Assembly (NCBI GenBank): GCA_964247385.1
Contig: CAXTUB010000015.1
Location: 1-64,000 of the forward strand
Direction of reading: 5' to 3'
DNA from: TMP-86 sp964247385
GTDB lineage: Bacteria > Pseudomonadota > Gammaproteobacteria > Steroidobacterales > Steroidobacteraceae
Length of the DNA: 64,000 nt
The notes under the pieces were generated by a model. It was not told where the DNA came from. It saw nothing but the letters and a program-made list of their open reading frames with translations, and made no database searches. The position numbers were made by a program, and so were the translations under genes. Below are positions 52,947 to 62,177 of this stretch, piece after piece. How positions within the stretch are numbered: position 1 is the first letter of the stretch; the number at the start of each line of letters is the position of its first letter.

Positions 52947-53639
52947 TTACCGCATCCCGCGCCATGTGCTCGGATCGCTTCGCGCCCAGCGATCGAGGTA
53001 TTCGACGAAACGTGCGCGCGGCACTTCTTCGCCCCCGAGGCTGTGCAGGTGCTCACTCGCCACTTGACAGTCGATGAGGTGGATCTCGCGCGCCATGCAT
53101 TCACGGACCAGGCGCTCCAAAGCGAATTTCGAGGCATCTCGCGCCGTCGAGAACATCGATTCGCCGAAGAAAACGCCGCCGAGCTGCAGACCATAGAGCC
53201 CTCCCACCAACTCCTCTCCCCGCAGCACCTCGATCGAGTGCGCGAAACCCTGTTGATGCAAATGCTCGTACGCCGAAATCATGTCGGCATTCAGCCAGGT
53301 TTCCGGACAGCCGCGGCGCGGCGCGGCGCACGCGCGGATGACGGCACCGAATTGCGTATCGAGGCGCGTCGCGTACAAGGCGCGGCGCAGGGATTTGCCG
53401 AGCGAGCGCGACACTTTGAACCGATCCGGCCAGAGCACCATGCGGGGGTCGGGCGACCACCACAGGATGGGCTGCTCGTGCGAATACCAGGGGAAGATAC
53501 CGCGCCGATAAGCTGCGAGAATTCTTTCCTGCGATAGATCCCCCCCGGCTGCGAGCAGGCCTTGAGGCATCTGCAAGGCGCGCTCGAGCGGCGGGAAGGA
53601 GTCGGGGCCGGCATGCTCGCCCAGCCACGCAAGCTTCAT
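52947..53639 (-). CDS. aat: Leucyl/phenylalanyl-tRNA-protein transferase
   Basis: Adds Leu or Phe to N-terminal Lys/Arg of proteins, generating N-degrons recognised by ClpS-ClpAP, encoded next door. About 230 aa. Motifs are FPPLERALQMPQGLLAAGGD, AYRRGIFPWYS, PILWWSPDPRMVL, GGLYGLQLGGVFFGESMFS and IHLIDCQVASEHLHSLGGEE. ATG 53639 gives KLAWLGEH at the start and leaves 13 bp to the upstream gene. Confidence 0.95.
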   Translation of the reverse strand: MKLAWLGEHAGPDSFPPLERALQMPQGLLAAGGDLSQERILAAYRRGIFPWYSHEQPILWWSPDPRMVLWPDRFKVSRSLGKSLRRALYATRLDTQFGAVIRACAAPRRGCPETWLNADMISAYEHLHQQGFAHSIEVLRGEELVGGLYGLQLGGVFFGESMFSTARDASKFALERLVRECMAREIHLIDCQVASEHLHSLGGEEVPRARFVEYLDRWARSDPSTWRGMR

Positions 53640-53652
53640 TCGAAGTTTCGCA

Positions 53653-54852
53653 TCACGGTTCCGCAACCCGCAGGAGTTCATCCTTGCGGTGATACGGAAG
53701 ATGAGAATTCACGGCTTCGGCGTATTCGTCCACTCCGCGTGCTTCGCGGGCCGCGAAGTCGCGGATCGCAGCCGCGAAACGCGCATCTCGAATTTCGTGC
53801 GCGGAATGAGTGATGGTGGGAACAAACCCACGCGGTACCTTGTGCTCGCCCTGGGTGCCGGGCTCGAAGCGTGCGAGGCCATGCTCGATGCAGTAATCGA
53901 TGCCTTGGTAATAGCATGCTTCGAAGTGCAGACTGTGAAAATTACCGCCCGCACCCCAATAGCGGCCGTAGAGCGTCTCGCTGTCGCGGAAAAAAATCGC
54001 TACCGCAATGGGCGTGGCGCCGTGCCGTGCAATCTTCAGCATCAAATGCTCTGGCAGGCTTGCAGCTATTTGCGTGAAAAACGCAAGATCGAGATAGGGA
54101 TGGTGGCCATGCCGATGAAACGTATCGGCATAGAAAGCGAAGAGCGTTTTCCACAAACGGGCGTCGATTTCACCGCCCATCCGCGTTTCGAATTCGATGC
54201 CCGCCTCGGCGACACGGCGCCTTTCGCGCTTGGCTTTCTTGCGCTTCTCCGCCGTGAAAGTCGCGAGAAACTCATCGAACGAGCCAAACCCCGCGTTGAA
54301 CCAATGAAATTGGCAATCTTTGCGCAAGATGAGACCGTGACTTGCAAGGCGCTGCGCTTCCTCTCGACTCGGGAACAATACGTGCCATGACGAGCCGGAT
54401 TGCTGGGCAAGCAGCCCGCGCAGGGCGGCAATCAGCGCCGCTTCGCACGCTGCGCGGTCGGCGCCACCTGCAACGAGAAACCGCGGGCCTGTCACCGGTG
54501 TGAAAGGCACTGCGCACACGAGCTTCGGATAGTAGGCGAGGCCGTGCTGCTCGTACGCATGCGCCCACGAGAAATCGAACACGAACTCGCCGCGCGAGTG
54601 ACGCTTGAAATACGCAGGCGCCGCGGCAACGAGCGAGCCCGATGCATCGCGAAGGATGGCATGGGTCGGCATCCAGCCGCTGGCCCGCGACACGCAGCCG
54701 GTGGTTTCCAGCGCACTCAAGAATTCGTGGCGTAGAAACGGCTGCGAGCTCGGCAGAAGAGCATTCCACTCCGCCGCGCCGATCTCGCCGATGCCGCTAA
54801 GAAACCGCGGCGTGAAGCGGGATGTCTTGCCGCTCAAGATAACGGTCCGCAT
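53653..54852 (-). CDS. FemAB/GNAT-like N-acyltransferase (DUF482 type)
   Basis: A 399-aa cytoplasmic protein of the PF04339 type, a double-GNAT fold related to FemAB peptidoglycan aminoacyltransferases. Motifs are SQPFLRHEFLSALE, DFSWAHAYEQHGLAYYPKLV, KRKKAKRERRRVAEAG, GRYWGAGGNFHSLHFEACYY and FEPGTQGEHKVPRGFVP. Substrate unknown; a role using aminoacyl-tRNA or another acyl donor is plausible. The start ATG 54852 lies 56 bp inside the upstream trxB gene, an unusually long same-strand overlap. Confidence 0.88.
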   Translation of the reverse strand: MRTVILSGKTSRFTPRFLSGIGEIGAAEWNALLPSSQPFLRHEFLSALETTGCVSRASGWMPTHAILRDASGSLVAAAPAYFKRHSRGEFVFDFSWAHAYEQHGLAYYPKLVCAVPFTPVTGPRFLVAGGADRAACEAALIAALRGLLAQQSGSSWHVLFPSREEAQRLASHGLILRKDCQFHWFNAGFGSFDEFLATFTAEKRKKAKRERRRVAEAGIEFETRMGGEIDARLWKTLFAFYADTFHRHGHHPYLDLAFFTQIAASLPEHLMLKIARHGATPIAVAIFFRDSETLYGRYWGAGGNFHSLHFEACYYQGIDYCIEHGLARFEPGTQGEHKVPRGFVPTITHSAHEIRDARFAAAIRDFAAREARGVDEYAEAVNSHLPYHRKDELLRVAEP

Positions 54853-55774
54853 CGAGCGCCGCCATGCAGCCCGTGCCTGCGGAAGTCACTGCCTGACGAT
54901 ACACATGATCGGCCACATCGCCCGCGGCGAACACGCCGGGAACGCTCGTGGCCGTCGCGTCGCCTTCCAGACCGCCTTTCACTCGAATGTAGCCGCCTTT
55001 CATGTTCAACTGACCTTCGAACAACTGGGTGTTGGGGTGGTGCCCGACGGCGATGAACACGCCGTGCACGGCAAGGTCCTGCGCGCCGCCGCCGCGTGCA
55101 TCAGCGATGCGCACCCCGTGCACACCCGTGTCATCGCCCAAGATCCGCACGACTTCATGATTCCATACGACCGAGACTTTCCCCATCTCGCGCAAAGCGA
55201 AGAGCCGGTCCTGCAGAATTTTTTCTGCGCGCAGCTTGTCGCGCCGATGCACGAGCGTGACGTGCGCCGCGATATTCGCAAGATACAGCGCTTCCTCGAC
55301 GGCCGTATTGCCTCCGCCGATGACCGCAACGCGTTTGCCCTTGTAGAAAAATCCATCGCAAGTCGCGCAGGCCGAAACCCCCTTACCCCTGAACTCTTCC
55401 TCGGAAGGCAGCCCCAAATATTTTGCGGATGCCCCGGTCGCAATGATCAGCGCATCGGCCGTGTATTCGCCCCGCTCGCCTGATAAGCGGAACGGTTGCG
55501 AGTGCAAGTCGACGCGATGAATGTGATCGGCAATGATGGCCGTCTTGAAACGCTGTGCATGCTCGAGCATGCGCGTCATGAGCGCGGGCCCTTGCAATCC
55601 ATGCGCATCGCCCGGCCAATTATCCACCTCGGTGGTCGTCATCAGCTGACCGCCTTGCGCAAGCCCCGTGATCAACAATGGTGAACGATTTGCGCGCGCT
55701 GCATACACGGCGGCGCTATAGCCCGCGGGGCCGGAACCCAAGATGATCAGCCGGCTCTGACGCGTGGTGCTCAT
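54797..55774 (-). CDS. trxB: Thioredoxin reductase
   Basis: NADPH-dependent flavoenzyme reducing thioredoxin; 325 aa. FAD site ILGSGPAGYSAAVYAARA, redox-active CATC in GVSACATCDGFFYKG, NADPH site VIGGGNTAVEEALYL and the C-terminal GVFAAGDVAD. Conserved position upstream of ftsK and lolA (E. coli has lrp between). Divergent from ftsK, 58 bp between starts. Confidence 0.96.
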   Translation of the reverse strand: MSTTRQSRLIILGSGPAGYSAAVYAARANRSPLLITGLAQGGQLMTTTEVDNWPGDAHGLQGPALMTRMLEHAQRFKTAIIADHIHRVDLHSQPFRLSGERGEYTADALIIATGASAKYLGLPSEEEFRGKGVSACATCDGFFYKGKRVAVIGGGNTAVEEALYLANIAAHVTLVHRRDKLRAEKILQDRLFALREMGKVSVVWNHEVVRILGDDTGVHGVRIADARGGGAQDLAVHGVFIAVGHHPNTQLFEGQLNMKGGYIRVKGGLEGDATATSVPGVFAAGDVADHVYRQAVTSAGTGCMAALDADRYLERQDIPLHAAVS

Positions 55775-55832
55775 GTATAATTTTTTCGGCGCGGCGTCAT
55801 GTCTCGAAGACTCATGGTAAGTAAATTGAGCG

Positions 55833-58178
55833 GTGCGGGAAAGGCTTTCTTTGGCTGAATCAGCCGATCACAAGAGTGCGAAGAGCAAGCCTGCGCTCTC
55901 TGCGGCCGTGTCGCGCTCGCTGCGTGAAGGCACGCTGTGGCTCTTGGGCGCAATCGCTCTCGTGCTGCTCCTCTCCTTGCTCTCATATCGGGCTCACGAC
56001 CCGGGCTTTGCCGATACCGGCGAGCCCGGCCCCGTCGGCAATTGGGTTGGTCCCATGGGTGCGTGGTTGTCGGGATTTTTCTTTTTCTTGTTCGGCCGGC
56101 CGGCGTATTTGTTTCCGCTCATGTTGGGGCTGGCAGGCTGGCTGGTGCATCGCGAGCATTCGATCGAGTCGAAGTCGCGCTTGGGCGCGCTGCTTCGTGG
56201 CGGGGGATTCGTGCTCGTGCTGTTGACGAGTTGCGGCATGGCGACTTTGCATTGGGACGGTTCGGCTTTCCCGAACAGCGCGGGCGGTGTCGTCGGTGAT
56301 CTCGTGGGTCGAGGTACGGCGAGAGCGTTTGGTTTTCTCGGCGCCACGCTTTTGCTGCTGGGTGCCTGGCTTGCGAGCGTCGCGCTGTTCCTCGGTATTT
56401 CCTGGTTCGATGTCATGGATCGGCTCGGCGCATGGTCTTTGAGCGGCTTCGAGTGGGCGCACGCACGCTGGATCGCGCGCCGTGAGCTCGCGGCGGGGCA
56501 GATGCGCAAGCAGGCACGGCAAGAAGTCGTGCGCGAGGAGCAAAAGAAATCCGCTCGCAGACCGCCGCCGCGGATCGAGCCGCAGGCGCCCGTGCTGGAG
56601 AAAAGCGAACGCGCCGAGCGCGAGCGGCAAGTGCCGTTATTCGACGCCGCCAAGTCGAGCGAGCTGCCTCAGTTGTCGCTCCTCGATGAGCCCGGCCCGC
56701 GCGAGGCAACGTATTCGGATGAAGCGCTCGAGGCCATGTCTCGTTTGGTCGAGCTCAAACTGCGCAATTTCGGCGTGGAGGCCGAAGTGGTCGCAGTGCA
56801 ACCGGGGCCGGTGGTGACACGTTTCGAGCTGCGGCCCGCGCCGGGTGTCAAGGTCAGTCAGATCAGCAATCTATCCAAGGATCTGGCGCGCGAGCTGTCG
56901 GCGATCAGCGTGCGCGTGGTGGAAGTCATCCCCGGCAAGTCCGTGGTGGGCCTCGAGATTCCAAATGAGAAGCGCGAAATTGTCACGCTCGGCGAAATCA
57001 TCAAATCCAAACCGTACGATGATGTGAGCTCGCCGCTTGCGCTCGCGTTGGGCAAGGACATTGGCGGCGTGCCGGTGGTCGCAGACCTCGCGCGCATGCC
57101 GCATCTGCTCATCGCGGGCACCACGGGCTCGGGCAAGTCGGTCGGCATCAACGCCATGGTGTTGAGCCTGATCTACAAAGCGACGCCAGAGCACGTGCGC
57201 ATGATCATGATCGATCCGAAAATGCTCGAGCTCTCGGTGTACGAAGGCATTCCGCATCTGCTGGCGCCGGTCGTCACGGACATGAAGCATGCGGCCAATG
57301 CGTTGCGTTGGTGTGTCGCAGAGATGGAGCGCCGCTACCTGCTCATGTCGCTTCTCGGCGTGCGCAACATGAGTAGCTTCAATCGCAAGGTGAAGGATGC
57401 CGAAGCGGAAGGCAAGCCCATCAAGGACCCGATCGTGTTGCAGAAGGCGGCGCAGGGCGTGCCCGGTGTGACGCCTGCCGAGGCCGAGGATTTGTCGACG
57501 CTTCCTTACGTCGTGGTCATCATCGATGAGCTGGCCGATCTCATGATGATCGTTGGCAAGAAAGTCGAGGAGCTCATCGCAAGGCTTGCGCAGAAAGCGC
57601 GCGCCGCAGGCATTCATCTCATTCTGGCCACGCAGCGCCCGTCGGTGGATGTGATCACCGGTCTCATCAAGGCCAACATTCCCTCGCGCATCGCCTTTCA
57701 GGTGTCGGCCAAGGTGGATTCGCGCACCATTCTCGATCAGAGCGGCGCAGAGTCGCTCTTGGGTCACGGTGACATGCTGTACTTGCCGCCCGGCACGTCC
57801 ATTCCCACGCGTGTGCATGGCGCGTTCGTGTCGGATCAAGAGGTGCATCGCGTGGTGGCCTCACTGAAGAAGGGCGCCGCGCCCACGTACATCGAGGAAA
57901 TCATCACGGGGCCCAAAGCGGCGATCCCTGGCTTCCCGAGTGAGGATGACGAAGGCGAGACCGAAACCGATGGCGAGCAGGATCCGCTTTACGACGAGGC
58001 CGTGCGCATCGTGGTCGAATCGCGCAAGGCATCGATCTCGGGCGTGCAGCGGCGCTTGAAGATTGGCTATAACCGCGCTGCGCGGCTGGTGGAGACCATG
58101 GAGGCGGCCGGACTCGTCGGGCCATTGCAGTCGAACGGCAGCCGCGAGATTTTCGCTCCTGCGCCGCTCACCGAATAA
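55833..58178 (+). CDS. ftsK: DNA translocase FtsK
   Basis: Divisome protein and chromosome translocase acting at dif; 781 aa, shorter than E. coli FtsK because the linker is short. Four N-terminal membrane helices (about residues 38-190), then the motor: Walker A AGTTGSGKSVGINAM, Walker B YVVVIIDELADLMM, ATQRPSVDVITGLIKANIP, LGHGDMLYLPPG, and a C-terminal gamma domain (GVQRRLKIGYNRAARLVETM). GTG 55833 or TTG 55851 (with GGAAAGG upstream) may be the start. A TATAAT (55776-55781) may belong to its promoter. Confidence 0.95.
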   Translation: MRERLSLAESADHKSAKSKPALSAAVSRSLREGTLWLLGAIALVLLLSLLSYRAHDPGFADTGEPGPVGNWVGPMGAWLSGFFFFLFGRPAYLFPLMLGLAGWLVHREHSIESKSRLGALLRGGGFVLVLLTSCGMATLHWDGSAFPNSAGGVVGDLVGRGTARAFGFLGATLLLLGAWLASVALFLGISWFDVMDRLGAWSLSGFEWAHARWIARRELAAGQMRKQARQEVVREEQKKSARRPPPRIEPQAPVLEKSERAERERQVPLFDAAKSSELPQLSLLDEPGPREATYSDEALEAMSRLVELKLRNFGVEAEVVAVQPGPVVTRFELRPAPGVKVSQISNLSKDLARELSAISVRVVEVIPGKSVVGLEIPNEKREIVTLGEIIKSKPYDDVSSPLALALGKDIGGVPVVADLARMPHLLIAGTTGSGKSVGINAMVLSLIYKATPEHVRMIMIDPKMLELSVYEGIPHLLAPVVTDMKHAANALRWCVAEMERRYLLMSLLGVRNMSSFNRKVKDAEAEGKPIKDPIVLQKAAQGVPGVTPAEAEDLSTLPYVVVIIDELADLMMIVGKKVEELIARLAQKARAAGIHLILATQRPSVDVITGLIKANIPSRIAFQVSAKVDSRTILDQSGAESLLGHGDMLYLPPGTSIPTRVHGAFVSDQEVHRVVASLKKGAAPTYIEEIITGPKAAIPGFPSEDDEGETETDGEQDPLYDEAVRIVVESRKASISGVQRRLKIGYNRAARLVETMEAAGLVGPLQSNGSREIFAPAPLTE

Positions 58179-58957
58179 TGCGCTTGCGCTCGAATGTTGC
58201 GCGGTCTCCGCAAGCGCGCGGCTCGGCGCGTTGCGCTCAACCGGACGGCGTACGCGCCGCAAGCGTTTTTGTGGCTTTTCTCGGCGCGTTCGCTGCGTGC
58301 CCATCGCTTGCGGGTGCCGCGCCGGTCACAGATGGCCCAACGCTGGCTGCTTCCACGGCGGCTGCTTCCGCAGCGGCTGTTCCTTCCGCAGCCGCCCCTG
58401 ATCTCGACCGGCATCTAGCTGGCCTGACCTCGTGGTCCGCCGACTTCGAGCAGCGAGTCATTGACGGCAAAGGCGCGGTGGGTGAGGTGTCCAAGGGCCG
58501 CTTGTCCATTCAAAAGCCGCGCAAATTCCGCTGGGACTACCGCGAGCCTCATGCGCAGCTCATTCTCGCCGACGGGAGGCAGCTGTGGTTCTACGATAAA
58601 GACCTCGCTCAAGCCAACGTGCGCGACCTAGATTCAGCGCTGGCCAATACGCCGGCGATGCTTTTGTCCGCGCAGGCTCTGCCAAGCGCAGATTTCGATG
58701 TCACCGCGCTGCCGGCGAGCGAAGGGCTCGAATGGTTTCAATTGCGCCCGAAAGGCGAGCGTGGCGATTTTCTTGCGGTTCGCGTCGGTTTCCGCGGCGG
58801 CGAGCTGCGGCGCATGCTGCTCGCCGATAAGTTGAATCAAGTGACGCGTCTCGAGTTCTCGAATGTGCAGCGCAATACCAAATTTTCTCCCGATACGTTC
58901 GAATTCACTCCACCGCCCGGGGTGGATGTGATTGGCCAGCCGGTCGCCACGCCGTGA
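58178..58957 (+). CDS. lolA: Outer-membrane lipoprotein carrier LolA
   Basis: Periplasmic chaperone carrying lipoproteins from LolCDE to LolB; 259 aa. An unusually long N-terminal region (export signal near SVFVAFLGAFAACPSLAGA, then an Ala-rich linker) precedes the LolA fold: SWSADFEQRV, GEVSKGRLSIQKPRKFRWDY, LWFYDKDLAQANVRDL, NTKFSPDTFEFTPPPGVDVI. ATG 58178 shares its A with the ftsK stop (TAATG). A later start near the signal segment is possible. Confidence 0.93.
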   Translation: MRLRSNVARSPQARGSARCAQPDGVRAASVFVAFLGAFAACPSLAGAAPVTDGPTLAASTAAASAAAVPSAAAPDLDRHLAGLTSWSADFEQRVIDGKGAVGEVSKGRLSIQKPRKFRWDYREPHAQLILADGRQLWFYDKDLAQANVRDLDSALANTPAMLLSAQALPSADFDVTALPASEGLEWFQLRPKGERGDFLAVRVGFRGGELRRMLLADKLNQVTRLEFSNVQRNTKFSPDTFEFTPPPGVDVIGQPVATP

Positions 58958-59358
58958 GAACCGATCTGCGCGCCCGCTGGGTATGGGCCATCGGCGGCGT
59001 CCTCATGGTGATGACGGTGTTGTGTCTGTGCCTGTTGCCGGCGCCGGACATCGAGCCCGTGGCGCGGCTATTGCCGGACAAAGTGGAACACGCCATTGCC
59101 TTTTTTGGGATGACGTTATGGTATTGCGGCGTTTATCCGCGGCGCCGCTGGCCGCTGATCGTATTTTTTTTCCTCTTGCTGGGCGCAGCCATCGAGGTAG
59201 CTCAGGGCGAGTTTACGGCGACGCGCGCCGCCGACGTGCGCGACTGGATGGCCGATGCCGCCGGCATTGGCTCTGCCGCGCTGGTCGCACGAGCGGGCGT
59301 GTCGGAGTGGGCCCGATGGTTGGAACTCGCCTGGAGCCGGCACTGGCCAAGGAGCTAA
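58954..59358 (+). CDS. VanZ-like membrane protein
   Basis: A 134-aa protein with three or four membrane segments of the VanZ type: LCLLPAPDIEP, DKVEHAIAFFGMTLWYC, LIVFFFLLLGAAIEVAQGEF and a DVRDWMADAAGIGSAALV end. Members of this family are small integral membrane proteins of mostly unknown role; the name does not imply glycopeptide resistance. GTG 58954 overlaps lolA (GTGA), and the 3' end overlaps rarA by 43 bp. Confidence 0.85.
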   Translation: MRTDLRARWVWAIGGVLMVMTVLCLCLLPAPDIEPVARLLPDKVEHAIAFFGMTLWYCGVYPRRRWPLIVFFFLLLGAAIEVAQGEFTATRAADVRDWMADAAGIGSAALVARAGVSEWARWLELAWSRHWPRS

Positions 59359-60656
59359 AGCGCTCGACGCCTCTGGTGTATCGCCCGCTCGCGGATCGAA
59401 TGAGGCCGTGCGGTCTCGACGAGTTCGTCGGGCAGCCGCACTTGGTCGGCGTCGATGGCCCCTTGCGCAAAGCGCTCGAAAGCCGCAGGCCGCACTCGAT
59501 GGTTTTGTGGGGCCCTCCCGGCACGGGCAAGACCACGCTTGCGCAACTGTTCGCCCGCGATCTCGACGCGCATTTCGTAACGCTCTCCGCGGTGGCCTCC
59601 GGGGTCAAGGACATTCGCCTCGTCGTGGATGAGGCGAGCGCTTTGAGGGGCGAGCGAATGACCGTCTTGTTTCTCGATGAAGTGCATCGTTTCAACAAGG
59701 CTCAACAAGATACGTTCTTACCGTACGTCGAAGACGGCACGCTGATCTTCATCGGTGCGACGACCGAAAATCCTTCTTTCGAAGTCAACAACGCGCTCTT
59801 GTCGCGCGCACGCGTCTACGTGCTGCGCGCCCTTGCACGGGAGGATCTCGCACGACTGCTGCAGCGTGCGCTCACCGATGCGGAACGCGGTCTCGGCGCG
59901 ATGCGCCTGGAGATTGCTCGAGATGCGCAAGAGTTGCTGGTGGATGCGGCCGACGGCGATGCGCGCCGGCTCTTGAACCTACTGGAGACCGCGGCCGACT
60001 TCGCGCAAACTTCGCAAGGCCAACGGAGTTTGGATGCCGAGCAAACCCGCCTTGCGATCGGCGAGACGTATCTGCGCTTCGATTCCCACGGCGAGCATTT
60101 CTACGACCAGATCTCGGCGCTGCATAAGGCCGTCCGGGGCAGCGACCCCGATGCCGCGTTGTACTGGTTGTGCCGAATGCTCGTCGCAGGCTGTGATCCA
60201 CTCTACATTGCACGCCGCGCCATTCGCATGGCGAGTGAAGATATTGGCAACGCTGACCCGCGCGCACTCACGCTTGCGCTCGAGGCATGGCAAGTGTACG
60301 AGCGGCTCGGCAGCCCGGAGGGAGAGATCGCCATTGCGCAAGCCATCGTTTTCATGGCTTGCGCCGCCAAGAGCAACGCGATGTACACGGCCTTCAACGC
60401 AGCCTGGAAAGACGCGAAAGCCGAAGGTTCACTCCCCGTGCCTCTCAAGCTCCGCAACGCGCCCACCCGTCTCATGAAGAACCTCGGCTTCGGCCGCGAG
60501 TACCGGTATGCGCACGATGAGCCCGATGCATTTGCAGCGGGCGAGAGTTATTTTCCGGACGGGCTTGCGGACCGTGTCTACTATCAGCCGGTGCCGCGCG
60601 GCCTCGAAATCAAAATCGGCGAGGCGCTTGCCGAGCGCCGGGCGCGCAAACGCTGA
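59316..60656 (+). CDS. rarA: Replication-associated recombination protein RarA (MgsA)
   Basis: AAA+ ATPase of the RarA/Mgs1/WRNIP1 family working at stalled replication forks; 446 aa. Motifs are PLADRMRPCGLDEFVGQPHL, Walker A WGPPGTGKTTLAQLFA, Walker B LFLDEVHRFNKAQQD, GATTENPSFEVNNALLSRAR, the tetramerisation region HKAVRGSDPDAALYWLCRML, and NAPTRLMKNLGFGREYRYAH. ATG 59316 lies in the end of the vanZ gene; GTG 59307 is an alternative. lolA-rarA-serS is conserved with E. coli. Confidence 0.94.
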   Translation: MVGTRLEPALAKELKRSTPLVYRPLADRMRPCGLDEFVGQPHLVGVDGPLRKALESRRPHSMVLWGPPGTGKTTLAQLFARDLDAHFVTLSAVASGVKDIRLVVDEASALRGERMTVLFLDEVHRFNKAQQDTFLPYVEDGTLIFIGATTENPSFEVNNALLSRARVYVLRALAREDLARLLQRALTDAERGLGAMRLEIARDAQELLVDAADGDARRLLNLLETAADFAQTSQGQRSLDAEQTRLAIGETYLRFDSHGEHFYDQISALHKAVRGSDPDAALYWLCRMLVAGCDPLYIARRAIRMASEDIGNADPRALTLALEAWQVYERLGSPEGEIAIAQAIVFMACAAKSNAMYTAFNAAWKDAKAEGSLPVPLKLRNAPTRLMKNLGFGREYRYAHDEPDAFAAGESYFPDGLADRVYYQPVPRGLEIKIGEALAERRARKR

Positions 60657-60665
60657 GGGCCTGCT

Positions 60666-61952
60666 TTGCTCGATTCGAAAAGTTTACGCTCCGACTTGAT
60701 GGCAACCGCCGAGAACCTTGCGCGGCGCGGGTTTGTCCTCGAGATCGACAAGGTGCGCGAGCTGGAAGAGCGGCGCAAGACGTTGCAGGTCGAAGTCGAT
60801 CGGCAGCGCGCGCAAAGGAATGCCGCAGCCAAGAATTTTGGCGCGGCCAAGGCGCGCGGTGAGGATATGGCTGCGCTCAAGGAGCAAAGCGAACGGCTGA
60901 ATGCGCTACTTGCGCAAAGCGAGAGTGCGCTTCTCGGCTTGCAATCTGAGCTTCTCGACTTGCAATTGAGCCTGCCGAATTTGCTCAGCGAGTCGGTGCC
61001 GGCAGGCCGCGATGAGAGCGCCAACGTGGAAGTCCGGCGTTGGGGCACACCGCGCGAATTCGATTTTGAGCCGAAAGATCATGTGACGCTCGGAGAACAG
61101 TTGGGTTTGGACTTCGAGCGAGCCAGTATGATCGCGGGTGCGCGATTCGCGGTGATGCAGGGCGCCCTGGCAACCCTGCATCGCGCGCTCATTCAGTACA
61201 TGCTCGATGCTCACACGCGTCAGCATGGCTACACCGAAGTTTACGTGCCGTATCTGGTCGGCGCCGACGCGCTCATCGGCACGGGACAACTTCCCAAATT
61301 CGAGCAAGACCTGTTCGTCATCGAAAGCGAGCCGCGCCGCTATTTGATTCCGACCGCAGAAGTGCCGGTCACGAATCTCGCGCGCGACAAAATCTTCGAC
61401 GCCGCTGCGCTGCCGCTAAAGTACGTGGCGCATACCCCATGCTTTCGGTCGGAGGCCGGCGCCCACGGCAAGGACACTCGCGGCATGATTCGTCAGCATC
61501 AATTCGAGAAAGTGGAGCTCGTGCACGTCACTCAGCCCTCTGATTCATACGCCGCGCTAGAAGAGCTCACGTCAAACGCTGAAAAGATCTTGCAGGGACT
61601 TGCGCTGCCTTACCGGGTGCTTGCGCTATGCGCGGGCGACACGGGATTCGCCAGTGCGAAGACGTACGATCTCGAAGTGTGGCTGCCGAGTCAGCGGCGG
61701 TTCCGAGAAATCTCTTCGTGCAGCAATTGCGAGGCGTTTCAGGCGCGGCGCATGCAAGCGCGTTGGCGAAATCCCGTGACCGGAAAACCAGAGCCTGTGC
61801 ATACGCTCAACGGCTCGGGCTTGGCCGTGGGGCGCGCGCTCGTGGCGATCCTGGAGAATTTTCAGGAGCCCGACGGCAGCGTACGTATCCCGGCGGCGCT
61901 TCGTCCCTGGATGAGCGGCGCGGAGTACCTCGCTCCAGGCGGAGCGGCCTAG
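60666..61952 (+). CDS. serS: Seryl-tRNA synthetase
   Basis: Class II synthetase, 428 aa. N-terminal coiled-coil arm (residues about 30-105) that contacts the long variable arm of tRNA-Ser; motif 2 TPCFRSEAGAHGKDTRGM and motif 3 TLNGSGLAVGRALVAILENF; conserved LIPTAEVPVTN. TTG 60666 gives LLDSKSLRS, the family start, 9 bp after rarA. A tRNA-Ser gene follows 128 bp downstream. Confidence 0.96.
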   Translation: MLDSKSLRSDLMATAENLARRGFVLEIDKVRELEERRKTLQVEVDRQRAQRNAAAKNFGAAKARGEDMAALKEQSERLNALLAQSESALLGLQSELLDLQLSLPNLLSESVPAGRDESANVEVRRWGTPREFDFEPKDHVTLGEQLGLDFERASMIAGARFAVMQGALATLHRALIQYMLDAHTRQHGYTEVYVPYLVGADALIGTGQLPKFEQDLFVIESEPRRYLIPTAEVPVTNLARDKIFDAAALPLKYVAHTPCFRSEAGAHGKDTRGMIRQHQFEKVELVHVTQPSDSYAALEELTSNAEKILQGLALPYRVLALCAGDTGFASAKTYDLEVWLPSQRRFREISSCSNCEAFQARRMQARWRNPVTGKPEPVHTLNGSGLAVGRALVAILENFQEPDGSVRIPAALRPWMSGAEYLAPGGAA

Positions 61953-62080
61953 ATCCGCCGTGTCGAGCGCGTGGGAGCGCCAGGAGTGGGTACGTCCAAG
62001 GGCACTTGGAAGATAGCGTGTTGGCGTGTTCTACTTCGTCGCGTAAGGTGCTTCAGCGCGTTCTCAGCGCTCACCGAAAC

Positions 62081-62167
62081 GGAGGGTTGGCAGAGTGGTC
62101 TAATGCACCGCGCTTGAAACGCGGCAGGTCCTTACGGGCCTCTAGGGTTCGAATCCCTAACCCTCCT
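62081..62167 (+). tRNA. tRNA-Ser (anticodon UGA)
   Basis: A complete class II cloverleaf: acceptor GGAGGGT/ACCCTCC (62081-62087 with 62160-62166), D stem GCA/TGC, anticodon stem CCGCG/CGCGG with loop CTTGAAA (anticodon TGA at 62115-62117), long variable arm GGTCC/GGGCC, T stem TAGGG/CCCTA with loop TTCGAAT. The discriminator base is T (62167), where bacterial tRNA-Ser normally has G, and CCA is not encoded. It is decoded by the adjacent serS product by family. Confidence 0.93.
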
Positions 62168-62177
62168 TCAGATTGAT

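Noticed and set aside
58954..59358. Glycopeptide resistance gene vanZ
   Set aside because: Only the VanZ-like membrane fold is seen; there are no vanHAX genes, and the organism appears Gram-negative.
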